A DNA stretch of 64,000 nt from Paraspadella gotoi (GCA_051294375.1 CM119268.1:17699562-17763561), one strand, 5' to 3'; positions 1 through 15,087 are shown, counted from the stretch's first letter. Translations and numbers: made by a program. Notes: generated by a model not told the origin, from the sequence alone.

Positions 1-589
1 CAGTCTCTGTCCGGTCGATCGGTCAATCGGTCGATTGGATCAGATTCTGGCCCGTCTCCGTTCGCGTCTCGGCCTTTTTCTTCTTTCAGAACTGGTCAAA
101 CTTCGACCCTTTGATCTTAAATTTAACCGTTGGTAATTAAGTCACGACCGTCTAAATTTTATACAGTACTACTAGATGTACTAGGTATGTTTTTTTCTCA
201 TGTCCCTTCCCTTTTTTTTACACATCCCTTTCCTTCTCCTCTCCTTTCCTCCATCCCCTATTTTCTTTCCTCCTTCCTCCTGTTCCNNNNNNNNNNNNNN
301 NNNNNNNNNNNTCCGCCGTTTCTTTCCTCCAACGGAAACGTTTCGTATTTTGAGTTAATCTCTCTCTTTCTCTCTCTTTTCCTTTTTCATCGACGGAGGG
401 AAAAGAGGAAGGGCGGGAAAAGAAGAAAAAAAAAGAGAAAAAGGAGACCGGATATCAATATTTATCCCGTGTTTTGTGTCAGAGGGTACAAAGGGAAGAA
501 AGGAGAGAAGAAAAAGAGAAGAAAGGAAATAAAGAAAGGAGGCGGGAGGCCCGTTCAAAGAAGCAAGAAAAAAAATAGAAGACGCTGAT

Positions 590-760
590 CCGGCTTCCGC
601 AGCTTGGCGGCGTCGGCGGCGACGTCGGCGTTGGCGGCGTCGTTTTATATAATCCTCCCTGTCACTTTGACGCGGATCCGCGGCGTCGGCGGCGGCGGCG
701 CTGTCGCGGAGGCGTCAAGACGCGTCACCCCGTAACGCGACAATCTCGAAAGCGTCTGTA
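590..760. promoter_or_regulatory. CpG-rich patch with TATATAA
   Basis: GGCGGCGTCGG repeats (601-642) are followed by TTTTATATAATCC (643-655) and a second CpG-rich run (670-745). This could be a promoter fragment, but GGC/GTC triplets are common across the window and no exon follows. Confidence 0.2.
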
Positions 761-1068
761 TCGATGATCTTTTTTTTTTGTTCGACGAAAATTGAAACTT
801 GGTTTAAGAAAAAAAGGAGATGAAGCAGAGGAATTTGGAAAAAAAAAGCGAACCGAAATAAGAAACGAACTTGGTACTTTCTTTTTTTTTTTGGTTTTTG
901 ATATTTTTGGCGTTTAAACCCACTTTATAGTACTGACGGTGGTGTCTGGAAACGCACTTTCGTCCCAAGGAACTATTTATTATTATTAATATTGATAAAG
1001 TATGGATATTGATAAACTATTACCTCATGAAAAAAATCAATGACTGCGACCGTCTCACTGACTACCTG

Positions 1069-1122
1069 AGAGACAGCCACTGTGAGTCTTGACCCTCTCC
1101 TTGCCTGCCACAGTGGCTCTCT
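1069..1122 (+). repeat. Imperfect hairpin, 13 of 14 pairs, 24-base loop
   Basis: AGACAGCCACTGTG (1071-1084) pairs with CACAGTGGCTCTCT (1109-1122) with one C/C mismatch. A third CACAGTG lies downstream near 1146. Function unknown. Confidence 0.6.
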
Positions 1123-1809
1123 ACCTGGTTGCACTTGAAAATTCCACAGTGAATCTAATTTTCAGCCACAAAGGCGGTCTTTTTGTCAGATGCAGCGACA
1201 GCCGCAGCGTTCCACTCCCGCCACTCTCTCGATATCCACGACGCCTCCTCGGAAATGGAGTCGACGAGGTGACGGTTTTGACGCCGAAGTCTCGCGACGA
1301 AAGAGACGCGGGATCCGAGCGCAGAAATTTCTCAAGATGTTTACGGCATTGGACGAAGCATCAGTGCGGCATCGGTGCATGGGCACGATATCGGTGCGAT
1401 ACTGGCTAAACAGCTTGATATAAAGAATTTATTTCTCGTCACCTATATACTAAACCGACAAGATGGAACCCCGGTTTCAAGGGCAATTCCTGCTGCATCG
1501 ATGCCGCAATACGAGCTAGCCTAGCTGCAGCATGTGTAAGATATCGACGTTGCACCGTCTCGCGCGGCGTCGTCGCCCGCTGCGTCGGAAGTTGAGCTGC
1601 GGTAACAAGATAGATTGCTTCGCTTTGAGGCCGGTTGGCGGCGTCGGCGTCGGCGGCGGCGGTGGCGGCGGTGGCGGCGGTGTGGCAGCGGCGGCCTCTC
1701 CGTATCCGTTTCCCCATTTCCAGGGTCAAAGACTTTTTTCAAAGTCATTTCGCTCCCCGGTTCCGAAAGCGATCGATCATGCGAAGTCGCCGTCACGTGA
1801 CTGGAAAGA

Positions 1810-1841
1810 CAGAGAGAGAGAGAGAGAGAGAAGAGAGAGAG

Positions 1842-1905
<64 letters not shown>
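1810..1905 (+). repeat. (AG)n microsatellite with AAG/GGAG interruptions
   Basis: 96 bases of AG dinucleotides, interrupted near 1831-1845. Confidence 0.95.
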
Positions 1906-1907
<2 letters not shown>

Positions 1908-2959
1908 GTCACGCCCGCGTCAGTACGGTTACCGGCAGGTTCCACTCTTTGGTGAATAGGATTATAGATGGATGCACTTTTACACGCTTATAAAAATATA
2001 TTTTTTGGTTTACTAGTAAACTTTGTATTCGTTGACTTATGATATAAGTTGATTTGTTTTTTTATATATAAATAACTAGAGTGACCGCTGTTGGTTAGTT
2101 CTCGGTCAGAAAATGACGAAAAAAGAATAATTATTTTGTAAATAGCGTTCTGCATCTCAGTGACTAAAAATAAGGAAAGTCGACTCTCCGCTTTTAACTA
2201 TGTATTTTCTTTCCATCTTTCTGACTTTTTAGTTGTGTTCGTCTTTCTGTCTTTTTGTCTTAGTCTCTTATATCATCCTTGTGCAATTTTTTTTTCATTC
2301 GTATTCATGTTTGTACTTCTTCCCTTTTTTTCCTCCTTTTTATTCTCTTATTCGAAAGACGTGACATTTGTTCGTTTTCCTGCAATGTAAGTCAGATATC
2401 GATTCTCCAGTTATAAAGGATCAACAAACGCGAATCTTGCACAAAATCGCGTCGCTATTTGAAAAAAAATGCGTTGATAAAGATCGCGACATGCATTTTT
2501 AAATGGTTAATTATTCATTGTAATTTAAAACTGATGTTTAATGTTTAATTTAACCTTTGAGTTATTGACTATTGCTCTTTTTTTCGCTGCTCTATAGTAA
2601 AAAAAAAAAGAAAAAAAAAGAAAAAAATTAAAATTAAAACCTCTTCTTCTGTTTTCTCTCTCCTTTGATTGTCTCTAACCAAATAGCCCTGTATCCTTAT
2701 TTAAATCGTTTCCAACTGCCTCCTTTTCTTCTGCGAGTCCCACGCAAATAAAAGCCCGCGGCAAGGAAGAGCGCGATCAAAACAATAACCACAACAACAA
2801 AATGTAAGCAGTGAATTGAATCTTAATGGTTATACAACTTGCAACTTTTCCTGAGCACCTCATCAATATTTTTCATTAAATCTAGCATTTCTTTCGTATT
2901 AAATTATACACGGAGACCAAAAGTGAGAAAGACTTAAACGATATTATTAACGAGAACGA

Positions 2960-3580
2960 GTGTAAAAAAGAGGGATAGCTAGAGAGAGAGAGAGAAAGAA
3001 GAAAAGAGGAAAGATCATGGAAATAAGTCAGATAAATCAAAGGTTTTTTCTTTTCTTTCGTCGAGTTTCACAACAAAAAAAGAAAGTCCTATATCGAGAG
3101 GAGAGCAGAGGGAGAGAGAGAAGAGAGAGAGCAGACGAAGAGAGAGAGAGAAGAAGGTAAGAGTACAGGTTATGGAGGATCATGCAGAGGATAGAGAGAG
3201 GGAGAGAAAAGTATGACAGGATGAGAGAGAGAGAGAGAAGGAGGATAGATGAGAGGGAAATGAGCAGAAAAAAAAAGGAGAAGAGGAGGCGAGGAGGGTG
3301 GAGATGTGGTAGAGAGGAAAGTCCCATAGCAGCGAGAGAGTAAATTGTAGGGGGGGAAAGAGGAGGTGAGGAGGGATGAAAGTTATGAGAAGAGAGGAGA
3401 CGAGGAGAAGCAGCGAGGGAGAGAGTCTGGATTTGAGAACGAGAATTAGAGAGAGAGAGAGATAGACAGCGAGAAGAGAGAGAGAGGAGAAGAGAGAGAG
3501 AGAGAGGAGAGAGAGAAACGATTTAGATGAGATATCGTAGAGATGTTAGAAGGAAGAGAGAGAGAGGAGAGAGAAACTTG
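2960..3580 (+). repeat. Degenerate GA-rich purine stretch
   Basis: About 600 bases of GAGAGA-type sequence broken by short non-repeat words; strand composition is strongly purine. Confidence 0.85.
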
Positions 3581-4294
3581 TTCTAATAGTTTGTAAGGAA
3601 AATTCCGTGAAGAATAGGTCAGAGTTACCAGGGATGAAACAAGCGTTCAGGAATGATACGAAAGAATCAATTAATCGATTTTTAAATTGATGAAAAATAT
3701 CAATAAATTACAATGCTTCTTTAAAACGAATCAAAGATTAGTTTTTTAACTATTTTTTAGATTTAAATTTAAAACTAAAAGATCATGTTTTTTTTTAAAA
3801 ATTTAAAAAAAGAGCTTATCCTGTATACTTCTTTTGAGATCTTGTAGAACATTCTTAGGGAGGCAATAATCGCAGATCTCTTCGAAAAGGTAGACCGGAA
3901 GAAAGGAGAGATCGCTACGGATTAACAGATCACGATTACTTATTGATAATTTAATGATACACAAACACACGAAGAGACACACTCGCACACCCACAACACC
4001 TACACTGTCTAAACAACGGCAACGATACTCATGCCTCCTCACGCGATGCCGGAAATCCATTTGAAATTCTGTAACCGAGAAAACATTAGAATGATTATGT
4101 TTACCAGCGAATCGTATCTTGTTACAAACGGACCGTGAAATTGGTGGCGGCGATATTCCGAAGGTTGTTAAAAAATTACACTCATACTGATCATTCTATA
4201 TCATCTATAATCGTCTTCCAAATAGATTTTACATTATATTACAAGTATATATACATTATACATAGTTACTATGCGTATACTCTGAGTGTGGAAA

Positions 4295-4410
4295 TATAGA
4301 GATTAGAGAGAGAGAGAACGAGAGGAGAGAAGAGAGAGAGAGAGGAGGAGAGAGAGAAGAGGGGAGAGAGAGAGAGAAGAGAGAGAGAGAGAAGAAGAGA
4401 GAGAGAAAAA
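4295..4410 (+). repeat. Degenerate (AG)n
   Basis: AGAGAGAGAACGAGAGGAGAG-type purine repeat. Confidence 0.85.
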
Positions 4411-5658
4411 TTGACCTTCTATTCTTGCGTAAACATTCGGCATTTTCAAATTTAGTCTGGAAACCTGTATTTAAAGATTTAACTTTTTCGCTTTCGTTCA
4501 GCAACTTGAGAAAGCGAATTAACTTTTTTCCTATTCCTGATTAAAAGTTTGAAGAGAAGAGAAATACAAATTTCAAAATTATGCTATGAGCAATATTATT
4601 CATAGAAAGAAAAGTTTTTTTAAAGGCCTTTTTAATTATCTCGTGAAAATGAGTTATAAGAAATTTGTACAGACTTTCAAAAAGTTGTCAGGTCCTTCTC
4701 GAAGAATCTTTTTTTGACTTTTCCGCCTTCAAATCTTCGGCCTCCGATATTTTAATCTGTTTTATCTTACATTACAACTTAACAATACAAACTGTCCGAG
4801 ACCTTGCCGATTACTACCAGCGGTTTTAATCCAATGATTTTTTTCTTTTAAATAAAACGTTTTTATCGAAAACCTCTAGGTTTCCTCATCAATTGACATC
4901 AAGCGTTTTTAAAGAAGATGTTGAAGGATGAAAACGACGACGACGACGACGCTGATGTTATAATGATCGATTATTTATGATTGATGAATGAAGAGCGGAA
5001 GATTATTATAAACCGATTATAGATCTTATTATGTCATAAGAAATTAAATAAAAGGACGTTTATCTCATAGGTACAAACAAACCATAAAACCGGGACGACG
5101 AACGTCGTTACGTATGATTCATGACGATGGCGGACGAAACGGAACGACTGACGATCGATAACGTTCTAAGCTTTGCGTTACGAATTTTAATTCTGTGAAT
5201 TCATTTGCTGCATTTACGCCTGAAGGTAGCCAGGATGGCGACGGTGATGATGAGGACGACGGTGAATCACGACTGATATGCGCCATCTAAGCGTGCTAAG
5301 GGCATCGGCTCAAATAGGAGGAGAGAGTGAGCGGAAAGAGGAGACGAGAGAGAGAGAGAGAGAGCAGAGAGATGGGAGGATGAGGATGAGGAGAGAGAGA
5401 TGAGAGGAGAGAGAGACTCCGTTTTGCTTCGAGTTCGACCGAGAATAAGCATTTTGTGGTGGCTGCTGTTGTTGTCCGTCGTCGTCGTTTTCGTTCGTTG
5501 TCGTCGTCGTCGTCGTTTGTCGTCTCCTGGCGCCGTTTCCCCTTTCTTTATTTTGTCTTGAAGAAAAAAAAGAATAAATAAAGAGGCATTGACTCGGCTT
5601 CTCTTTTCTTTCTTCCCCTAATCACATTAACTCATAATATCCATCTCGTGAATAAACA

Positions 5659-5773
5659 TTTCTCTCTCTACTCTTCTCTCTCTCTTCTCTCTCTCTCTCT
5701 CTCTCTCTCTCCAGTTCTCCATCTCGATCGGTTCTCTCTCTCTCTTTCTCCTCTCTCTCTCTCTCTCTCTCTC

Positions 5774-5807
<34 letters not shown>
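5659..5807 (+). repeat. Degenerate (CT)n abutting a gap
   Basis: CT tract interrupted by CCAGTTCTCCATCTCGATCG and CTCCT words; it runs into the 25-N gap at 5808. Confidence 0.9.
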
Positions 5808-5969
5808 NNNNNNNNNNNNNNNNNNNNNNNNNAGATGTCATTTATGCATTTAACGTGCAACCCAATGCAGTACACTGGGACGCAGAGCAAGACGAGATTC
5901 TAAAAGGTTGATTAAATGTGTTATTTTAAAAACTCGGTTTTTTTTTGTGTTTTTTTAAATTAAATTTAT

Positions 5970-6063
5970 ACAACCAATATAAAAATTATCCATTCATTTA
6001 ATGAATAACCTATCTTGCCCAGACTTTATAGAGACTTTGGTGGTTTAAGGCCTCCATCACTCG
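5970..6063 (+). repeat. Dispersed repeat, copy 1 (partner 21486-21580)
   Basis: About 94 bases match 21486-21580 in direct orientation, including ACAACCAATATAAAAATTAT, CTATCTTGCCC and TTTGGTGGTTTAAGGCCTC, with scattered substitutions. Flanks on either side are unrelated, which points to two insertions of the same short mobile sequence. Confidence 0.8.
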
Positions 6064-6599
6064 TTTTCGATGCGCGAGGGGATGAGAACTTCTTGCCTTC
6101 GTTAGGGTTAGGTTCATCGATGCACCAAAACAAACCATGACAAAACAAACCTAAACAAAACAAATATTCCAAAATAATTTAAATAACTACATAAAAAATA
6201 AAATATCTAAAAAGTTAATTCGTTTTCACGTATGTAAACTGATTTAAGAGAAGGCTATGCATATCTTTTTACAGTAAAAGTAAAAAAGAAAGGAAACGCG
6301 CATGCCAGGTAGCAAAAAAAAAAAAAAAAAAATCAAGACTTCGATTTTTGGGCGAAGAAATTTAAGAATCGGAGAAAAAAAGAAAAGCAAGGGGCGTTTT
6401 CCCTGAATGCGTTTTCGAGTCAAATTTCGTCCGCTTTATTGTCATTAATGTCATTGCAATTAGTCTCATTGAGAGTTAAATTGTTATTATTTTGTTTGTC
6501 GCTATTATCTTAACCCCGTCGCGAAAAAAAAAGGTGAAACGTGGATCCAATCTTCCTACGCGAAATTCTTTTGTCGTTTAAAACTGGATACGTCATCAA

Positions 6600-6668
6600 T
6601 AGGAGTAGTAGTAGTCGTCGTCGTCGTCATCGTCGTCGTCGTCGTCTTCGTCGTCGTCGTCGTCGTCA
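6600..6668 (+). repeat. (GTC)n triplet repeat
   Basis: GTAGTAGTA followed by GTCGTCGTC with CAT and CTT interruptions. Confidence 0.9.
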
Positions 6669-7176
6669 GAACTCCAAAACTGGTCTTTCAAGTTTCTAAC
6701 AGAAAATCGCGCACGGCTTTACTCTTCTAAGATATCGGCGAAATTTCGGACGACGGCAACGACAATTACAACAAATGACCAACTCAAAGCAAAAAGACAA
6801 TATCAAGAACTACACTACACTACTACTATAAAGACATAACATACCCTAAATGGTGATAAAACTTGCTACAAAGCACAACGATAGCGACTTTTAAACAAAT
6901 TGTTACTCCGACGACGACGATGACTTAATTCTTCCCGAGTCATCGTCCTGACTCGAAGCCGGTTTTTCCGCGTCTTCGCAGCTGCTCGCCCTTTTCTTCC
7001 AGCATGCCCGAACGTTTTCCCGGCTCTGCCCGATCCTTACCTTTCGGGCCAGCCTCGCCAATTTTCCGCCCGAGCCTCACCCTTTCCTTCGTCCCGCCCT
7101 TTTCTTTTATTCTGCTGTGGTCGACCCTGTCTTCGGTCCTACAGTCCACCCATAAAAGGCGGTCACGCCCTTGCAT

Positions 7177-7301
<125 letters not shown>

Positions 7302-8112
7302 AATTCGTAATTCGCCGAAAATTTCCTTTTATGAAACTTACTTGAAACCTGAAACTTTTCTATTATTTTCTTAAGTAAAACTAATATTGACTCATCACTA
7401 CATCACTAACTAATATTGACTCATCACTACATAACTTTACCTTTTATTCATTTTTTTATTTAATCTTTCTTCCCATACGTCATTCACATTCTCGCCTTCG
7501 ATTCAATTGACTCGCAAATATTTCGACCAACTTGAAATAATTCCAGCGATTGTGAACAATTTCCTATTTCACTTTATTCTCTGTTCTCCTTTCTTCTCTG
7601 CATTTCATAATAAAAAATAAATAAAATTAAATAAAAAAACGACACAAACGGAAACTACCAAAAAAAAACCCCACTTTTTATTTCCAATAATAAACAGCTT
7701 TTGATGGTCTTGTTCGGAAATCGTTAGGCTGAACTTCAATAATTTGCATTTAAATTGTTTAAAGTGTTAAAAAAAAGTACAACTTTCTTCACCTCAACTT
7801 TTTACCGAACCGAAGTATTTCAACCACTTTCGCCTCCTCCTCCTCATCCTCTTCCTCTTCCTCCTCATTCTCCTCCTCTGTAGTAACTCGTCAAACGCGA
7901 TTGGAAAACGTAAACAACTTTAGATTTCGAAACTTATTCTCGGAAAGAAAGAAAAAAAATCCTTAAAAATTGTCGAACCGAAAAAAAGACAAAATTTGAG
8001 AAAAGAAAGAAAATCGTTTCTGACCCAAGATTTGGTTCCCTTAATCTGGGATGTGGAGAACGAGTTGGCGTTTACTTGTTTTCGAATGAAAAGACTTAAG
8101 CTTTATTTAAAT

Positions 8113-8228
<116 letters not shown>

Positions 8229-10675
8229 TTTCTATCTCTTTTTTTCTCTGTAATTGTCTTTTTTTCTACCCTCTTTCTCACTCCTTATCTTTTTCTCTAT
8301 TTCAAACTATGTCTTTATACTTAGCTGAGCCATGACATGGTTATTTAATAATTTGATTTTTCTTTTCTTTTCCCTCAGAACTTCTCCCCATCAGGAAGGA
8401 CGCCGAAAATAATTAAGGAAAACTAATTTTGTGGAAATAAACTTTTAGGATTAAATTTTTTCCGCAAAATCACCGTGAAAACAAAATATAAACGGCGAAT
8501 TAACCTATATATACAAGGAAGAATACAATAATAATCGCGTCTTGATTTTCGTTCGTTCAAGGAAACTCAATGAAAATTATTATTATTAATAATAACAGCA
8601 ATTAAGATATATTTAAAAACATCGTGAAATAATTTAGCAACGTGAGAAACAAGGGAAGAGGCTTTCTTCTTATACTTATATATTAAAGCCGCTTCCCTCA
8701 GCGATTTACGGATTATATTACTCAATATAAAACTCCCATCTCTCGCAAAAAGTGCAAAAAAAAACCCATAAAAACAACGACATTAGAATAAAAACGAACG
8801 GAATTAATTATTATAAAAAAAAGGCATTGAAATTATATTCTTACCCCTTCCTTCCACACGTTTACTAATACAGATAATATTAATTTATTGCAAACACGAA
8901 AGTACCAAAACTGTGATTTGGAATCCGAAAACAAAAGTCTTTTGTTTTTAATCACAAAAAAAATAATTAAAAGAACAAAAAAAAAATTTCATCTTCCAAA
9001 CTCACCTCAGTAAACGAAACTCCTCCCCTTCTACCGGTTTTCATTTAATGTCTCTCTCTCGCTCTCTCTTTCTGCGCGACGATAAATAAATGAACAAAAA
9101 TATATTCAACAAAAAAAAATAATAACATCGAAAGTAAATATTCTTCGTCTTCGACGTTACCAAAAAAAAGTCAATTTCCGCCCACCCTCTCTCTCTCTCT
9201 CTCTCTCTTTCGTTTTCTCTCTCTTTATCGTTGAAGAAATTCAAACCGAACAAAGGTTTTGAAAAAGCCTCAGAGGTAAATCAAGGGCGTCTAATATTGG
9301 GGGTGGAGAGAGAGAGAGAGNNNNNNNNNNAGAGAGAGAGAGAGAGAGAGAGAGACTTCCTTCCTTGTTATGGTTGACAACAAAGTTATAATTGTTAAGT
9401 TTATATTCACCCGGGAATGGAATGAACACCTGTTGGAGAGGACGAGGTTAAGCTATTTTTTTAGTCACAAAGTATAAATCATGTTTCACGTATTAATTTC
9501 TCATTCAGCGGTGACACTTGTAAAGTTGGTCTCTTTGTGATGTTTTTTTTACTGTCGTTTTTTCTTCTTTTTTTTTCCTTTTTCTGAACCGGTGAAAATA
9601 TTCTGAAGAGGTGGAGAATGAACGCGATGTAGGAGAGAGAGATAGAGAGACAGACAGACAGACAGACAGAGAGCGCTAACCCAATTATCTATGTTTTTTT
9701 CTTTTCCTTTTTTTTTTTCTTACAGAGTATGTGTCGGTTTTTCTTTCAGCCCCGTTGTTGTTCTTCTACTTTTAATTCTTCCCGATTCGTTGGCAATTTT
9801 TCGACATTTACTTCGATTCGTTTCATCGACGCGACTCATCGTTGTAAATTTTTAGTCTTTGTAGTTTTTATTTTGAATGTCGTCTCTGTCTCCCTTGGAG
9901 ACAATGAGGGAGCTCCTTTCCGTCGACGCTTTCGAACAGTCGCTTTCTTAGTTCATCTCAGGTTATTTACCTTCGCTGTTTACGGTCGCTAAAACTAATC
10001 GAATTAAATTAAAGTTTGATACCGAAGATTTGAAAACAAAAGATCTCACAGTTATATTGACTGAAAATGCTCACCTCTCGGAATCTCGGGCTTAACTCGT
10101 TTTTTTTTTTCCTAATTAACGTACTCAATTTAACTAACTTAGTACCGGCGTATTTTACTGATCTTTCTTGTTTTTTTACTGCGGATTTTGCTCGTTAATA
10201 TTTATTGATATAATTTTATTCTGAGAAAATCTACTTCTCATTTTTTTCAAATCGCTTAATTTCTTTCCCGGATATTAATTAAAAATTAACCTCTCATGAA
10301 CAAAAAAAGTGAATTAGAGTGAGAACTTTTCCTTCCGTCGTTTTTTTAAATTTTTATTTCGTCACTTCTCATTCGATTTCTTTTCTTTTTTTTTTTAAGT
10401 CAACAAAGAAGATCTCTTTTAATTTTGATGGCTGAGTTCGCCAAAGAGGCCGACGCCCTTTACAGTGAACCAAAAAAAAAGTCCAGTCCTCACTGTAGAA
10501 AAAACCTCGGCGACTTTTTATTTGGTTGAGTTGACTGAAACAAAAACGGAACACGTGGATTCGTTAATTGTTTATTCTTTGAACAATCAAAATTCAGACT
10601 TTTTTTTTTAGCTGTTTTTGTTTTCGAAACTTATCGCAATCTTGATTGAGTATGAGAAATAAAAATATTCAGGAG

Positions 10676-10940
10676 GATCGGCGTCGTCATCTTCGTCGTC
10701 ATATTCGTCGTCATCATCGTCGTCATCTTCGTCGTCATCATCGTCGTTATCTTCGTCGTCATCATAATCATCATCATCATCGTCATCATCTCGATCAACG
10801 CCATTATTTTCGACGTCACAACACAATCACTTTTCTTTCTTCCTCTTTTTTTTAAACACAAATACCTTTTTCGCGTTGTCGTCGACCGTCGTCGTGGTTG
10901 TCGTCGCTGTCGTCGTCGTTGTTGTCGTCGCCGTCGTCAT
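10676..10940 (+). repeat. (CGTCAT)n / (GTC)n imperfect repeat
   Basis: GTCGTCATCTTCGTC-type hexamer array to about 10800, then a second GTC/GTT array at 10872-10940. Confidence 0.9.
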
Positions 10941-11082
10941 TTTCTGCATTCTTTTTTCGTTTCTCCCCTCATCACTCCCGCGCTGCGATTGTGAACTTTT
11001 TCTTGTGAACTTTTCCTTCACCGTTTTTCGTCGATGACTTTGATTACGCGTTTTTTCCCTACTCTTCTCGGTTTTCCCCAGG

Positions 11083-11085
<3 letters not shown>

Positions 11086-11165
<80 letters not shown>

Positions 11166-11183
11166 CTCTCTCCTCTCTCTCTC
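11086..11183 (+). repeat. (CT)n microsatellite
   Basis: About 98 bases with two TCT/CCT interruptions. Confidence 0.97.
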
Positions 11184-12118
11184 ACCTGTTTGCCGTTTCG
11201 CAGCCCAACCCCAACCTTGATTCACTGAATTTTCGCCGCTGATTATTTTTTTTGTTTCTTCAGTGAAAGAAAAATCGTTTTTCGTTTTCGCTAAATCGTT
11301 TAAAAATTGAGTCCGCGCGGGACCGTTGGGAAAGAGGAAGGACTTTTTCTCTTCAGATTGGATGTGATATTATCGGGCATTCGGTGCAACGGGACAATGT
11401 CTCTGAGAAATAATTAACTACTTTTTTATTAATATATATAAAATTGGTTACATCTCGTCAGTTTTTTGGATTCATTTGTCGTTAATGTTCATCGTTTTCG
11501 GTGATTTTCTCTCTTTTTTGGTGAAAGAGCTGTGGGAAGCCATTTCCTCAATAAACTCTAGTAAATTCTTTGAAAAAAATATTATTAATGATGCCTATTT
11601 AAATTTATTGTCTTTTTTCTCTTAGATACTGACATAGATAGAAAAAAGAGAACGAGAGATTATCGTTTATGGATTCGCCAATTAAAAATAAACACAGTAA
11701 CAAAAAAAATTAAGAAAAACCCCCAAAAAATTTAAATTCGGTTTAAATTAAGTTTGGGTACAACATTTATTTTTTCTTTGTCAATTTTTTAGTGGATTCT
11801 TCTGTCCAGTGATCGGAGACAGTCTGCTTTCACTGAAAGACACACGAACCCAGTATCCACGGTTCATTGCAATCGGGGCGGTCCAGAAAAATATTAAATT
11901 GTCACTTTGTTTAAGGCTTTTGCTGTCATTGTAAATATAACCGTAGTTTCTATAAAAGCGTTTTATTTTTTTATTTATTTGTATTTTTGTATATTTGTAT
12001 ATTTTTAATATATTTGTATACAAAAAATGGGCTTTATAAAATTAAAATTGTTCTCATTTTATTCCGCGAGATTTCCAATTCGCTCCTCTGCCTCTCTCTC
12101 TTTAGCAGAGAAAGAAAT

Positions 12119-12254
<136 letters not shown>

Positions 12255-12723
12255 GTTTTGCCTTTTAACGAAGGTATAACAGGTGTTGAGACATTTTGGC
12301 TCCACGGGTCCCCGGGTAGTTTGCTGCTTTTTGGTGCATCGTTTCTCGTTCGTTCATATTTTTGTTTATTTCTTCGTAAATTCCTCACTAAATTTATTCA
12401 TTCATTCCTTCGTTCATTTCTTCGTTTCTGTTTTGTTTTTTCACTTTTTTGGTTAATTTTCTTTAATTTCTTTTTTATTCAAGATTTTTTTAAAACTTTC
12501 ATAATTTTTTTTCGATTCTCTCACATCCGCATTCTTGTAGTAATTTTCTTTATTCTTTCTTATTTTTTTCTTTTTTTTTCCTTTGCACTTCCCTTCTCCA
12601 ACTTTTTTTTTGTCTATTTCTTGATATCTCCCTCTCTATCTCTCCCTCGATTAAAGCCACTTTTCTATTCAGTACCATTTCTGTCTTTGGATTCATCCAA
12701 AGTTATCTCGAGGAATCTCAATT

Positions 12724-12845
<122 letters not shown>

Positions 12846-13654
12846 AGCGCTCCTAAGAATTGTGAGGAGGAGATGAAGGAAATGGAAGAAGAGAGGATGA
12901 GGTGAAGGAGGAGGAAGAAGAAGAAGAAGAAGAAGAAGAAGAGGAGGAGGAGTAGGAGAAAGAAGAAGAGGAGGAGAAGAAAGCAAGGAAAGGATGTAGG
13001 ATGTATTTTTGAAACCTGTTGGAATTTGCGCCTTTGGGTTCGACTTTTTAAAAGTCTAAAAAATGAAACGAGATTAGAGACGAGTGAAAAAAGAGATTGA
13101 GAGAGAGAGAGATAAAGAGAGAGAGAGGCTACATTTGAAAATTAAAAACTGTTCAAGAGATGACATTTTTAACAACAACTTTTAACTTTTCGTTTCAGGG
13201 CTTAAAATAACAGACTTCGTCTTCCAAACACTCAGCGTCCGTCGCCTCGGACCAAAAAAACTTCTTGGATTAAAAATTAAAAACAAAACAGAGGAAACAA
13301 AATAGCAACAACGACCATCGCATGTTTTGACGAGCGGCCTTTAGTTTTGTTATCCCGATGTGAATAACATCAAAAGAAAACAAAATTAAAATAACGTCAA
13401 CAACAACAACAACAAAAAACTCAGAGTCGTCGGCGTCGTTGTTATGCCTGTTGTGACCGGACAAGCCCCTCTCACCGGTAAGAACTATCGAGGATTTGAC
13501 AGACGGACAGACAGATAAAGTAAGAGAGGGAAAGCTCTCTTCCGCCCACTCTAGTTAAGTATTCTCCTTTCCTTTGGAGCTCAACGACAGAAGAAATAAT
13601 TGAAATAATAATTTTTTCCGCCATCAACTTTTTTTGTACTCATATTAGTTCCGG

Positions 13655-13687
<33 letters not shown>

Positions 13688-13712
13688 NNNNNNNNNNNNN
13701 NNNNNNNNNNNN

Positions 13713-14594
13713 ATTATTTAACAAGAGACGATAGAAGAGAAGAGGAAGATGGCGAAAGGAAGAAGAAAAAGGAGGAAGGAAAGGAGGAAGGAAAGGAGGA
13801 AGGAAAGGGAAGGAAAGGAGGAAGGAAAGGAGGAAGGATGAAAATGGGAAAGAGCTTCTTTAAAAATCTCCTCATTCCGTGTAGACCGATCTTCACGTTT
13901 TGATTCTTAACGATCCAGTTTCTTTCAATTTTTATTTTTTTTTTATTTGTGCAGAAATCGATACTCATGAAATGATTTATGCTCCAAGTCCTGGAAAATA
14001 TTTACAGGCGTTTAAAAAAAACTTTTAAAAAATATAAAAATAAGACATTAAAACTTGCTCTTTTTAAAGGGGGAGGTAGAGTTCCTAACCCAATTTTATT
14101 ATTTTTTTTTTTTTTTGAGACATTCAAACTTTTTTTACCCCAAAATATCTTTTCGGGGGAAAAAGGTCAAAACGAATCTTTTTTATATCAAGAATTGAAA
14201 AAAAAAATTCATTTCTTCCAGGTCAAAAACTCCAAGTGAGAAGTCGGGGGGAAAAAAAGAAATTTCGATTTTTTTTACTTTTTTAAAATTTTTTTTCGGC
14301 TTTTGTTTAGCGGTATCGTGGGAAAAACTGGAAATAATATTTAAATTTTAAACTTTTTTAAGAAATTTTCAAATTTCTTGGCTCTTTACTGGTTCGAAGA
14401 TGTCGGACAACTTAAGAACAAAAATAAAATCAAATTAAACGCGATTGTAATGCGAGTGAAAAGAGGTAGACTTTTTATCTCTCTCTCTCCATCTCTCTCT
14501 CCTTTCTCTCTCGCTCGCCATTTCATTGCTCTCTTCTTCTGTTTATTCCTTCTTCTTACGAACGTGAAAGGAATAATAAAACGCTCATTATCTT

Positions 14595-14679
<85 letters not shown>

Positions 14680-15032
14680 TCTCTCTTGCCTCTTTTCCTT
14701 CTTTTTTCCGCTGATGCGGAATACAAAATAATAATAAAACAAATAAAAGAGCAAAAATTTGAAGAATTATCGTAAAAAACGTGTTTTTTTTCCTTTTTGG
14801 CGAAATAAAAGGGAAAATACCAAAATTTGTTCTTTGGACTAAAGGAGGTATGGGTCTGGAAACGGGAATAAATGCAGGGAATAATAATTAATAATTCAGC
14901 TGAAAAGAAAACGGAGAGAAAGAGGAGAGACAGAGAGAGAGAGAGGACGAGAGAGAAGAGGAAGAGAGAGAGAGAGAGAGAGAGGAAGAGAGAAACTAAC
15001 TTAGTGTGAGGTCCTCTCCAGAACAAAGTCTA

Positions 15033-15087
<55 letters not shown>

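Noticed and set aside
9729-9992. 87-codon plus-strand frame
   Set aside because: No recognisable domain, no splice context and composition like nearby intron.
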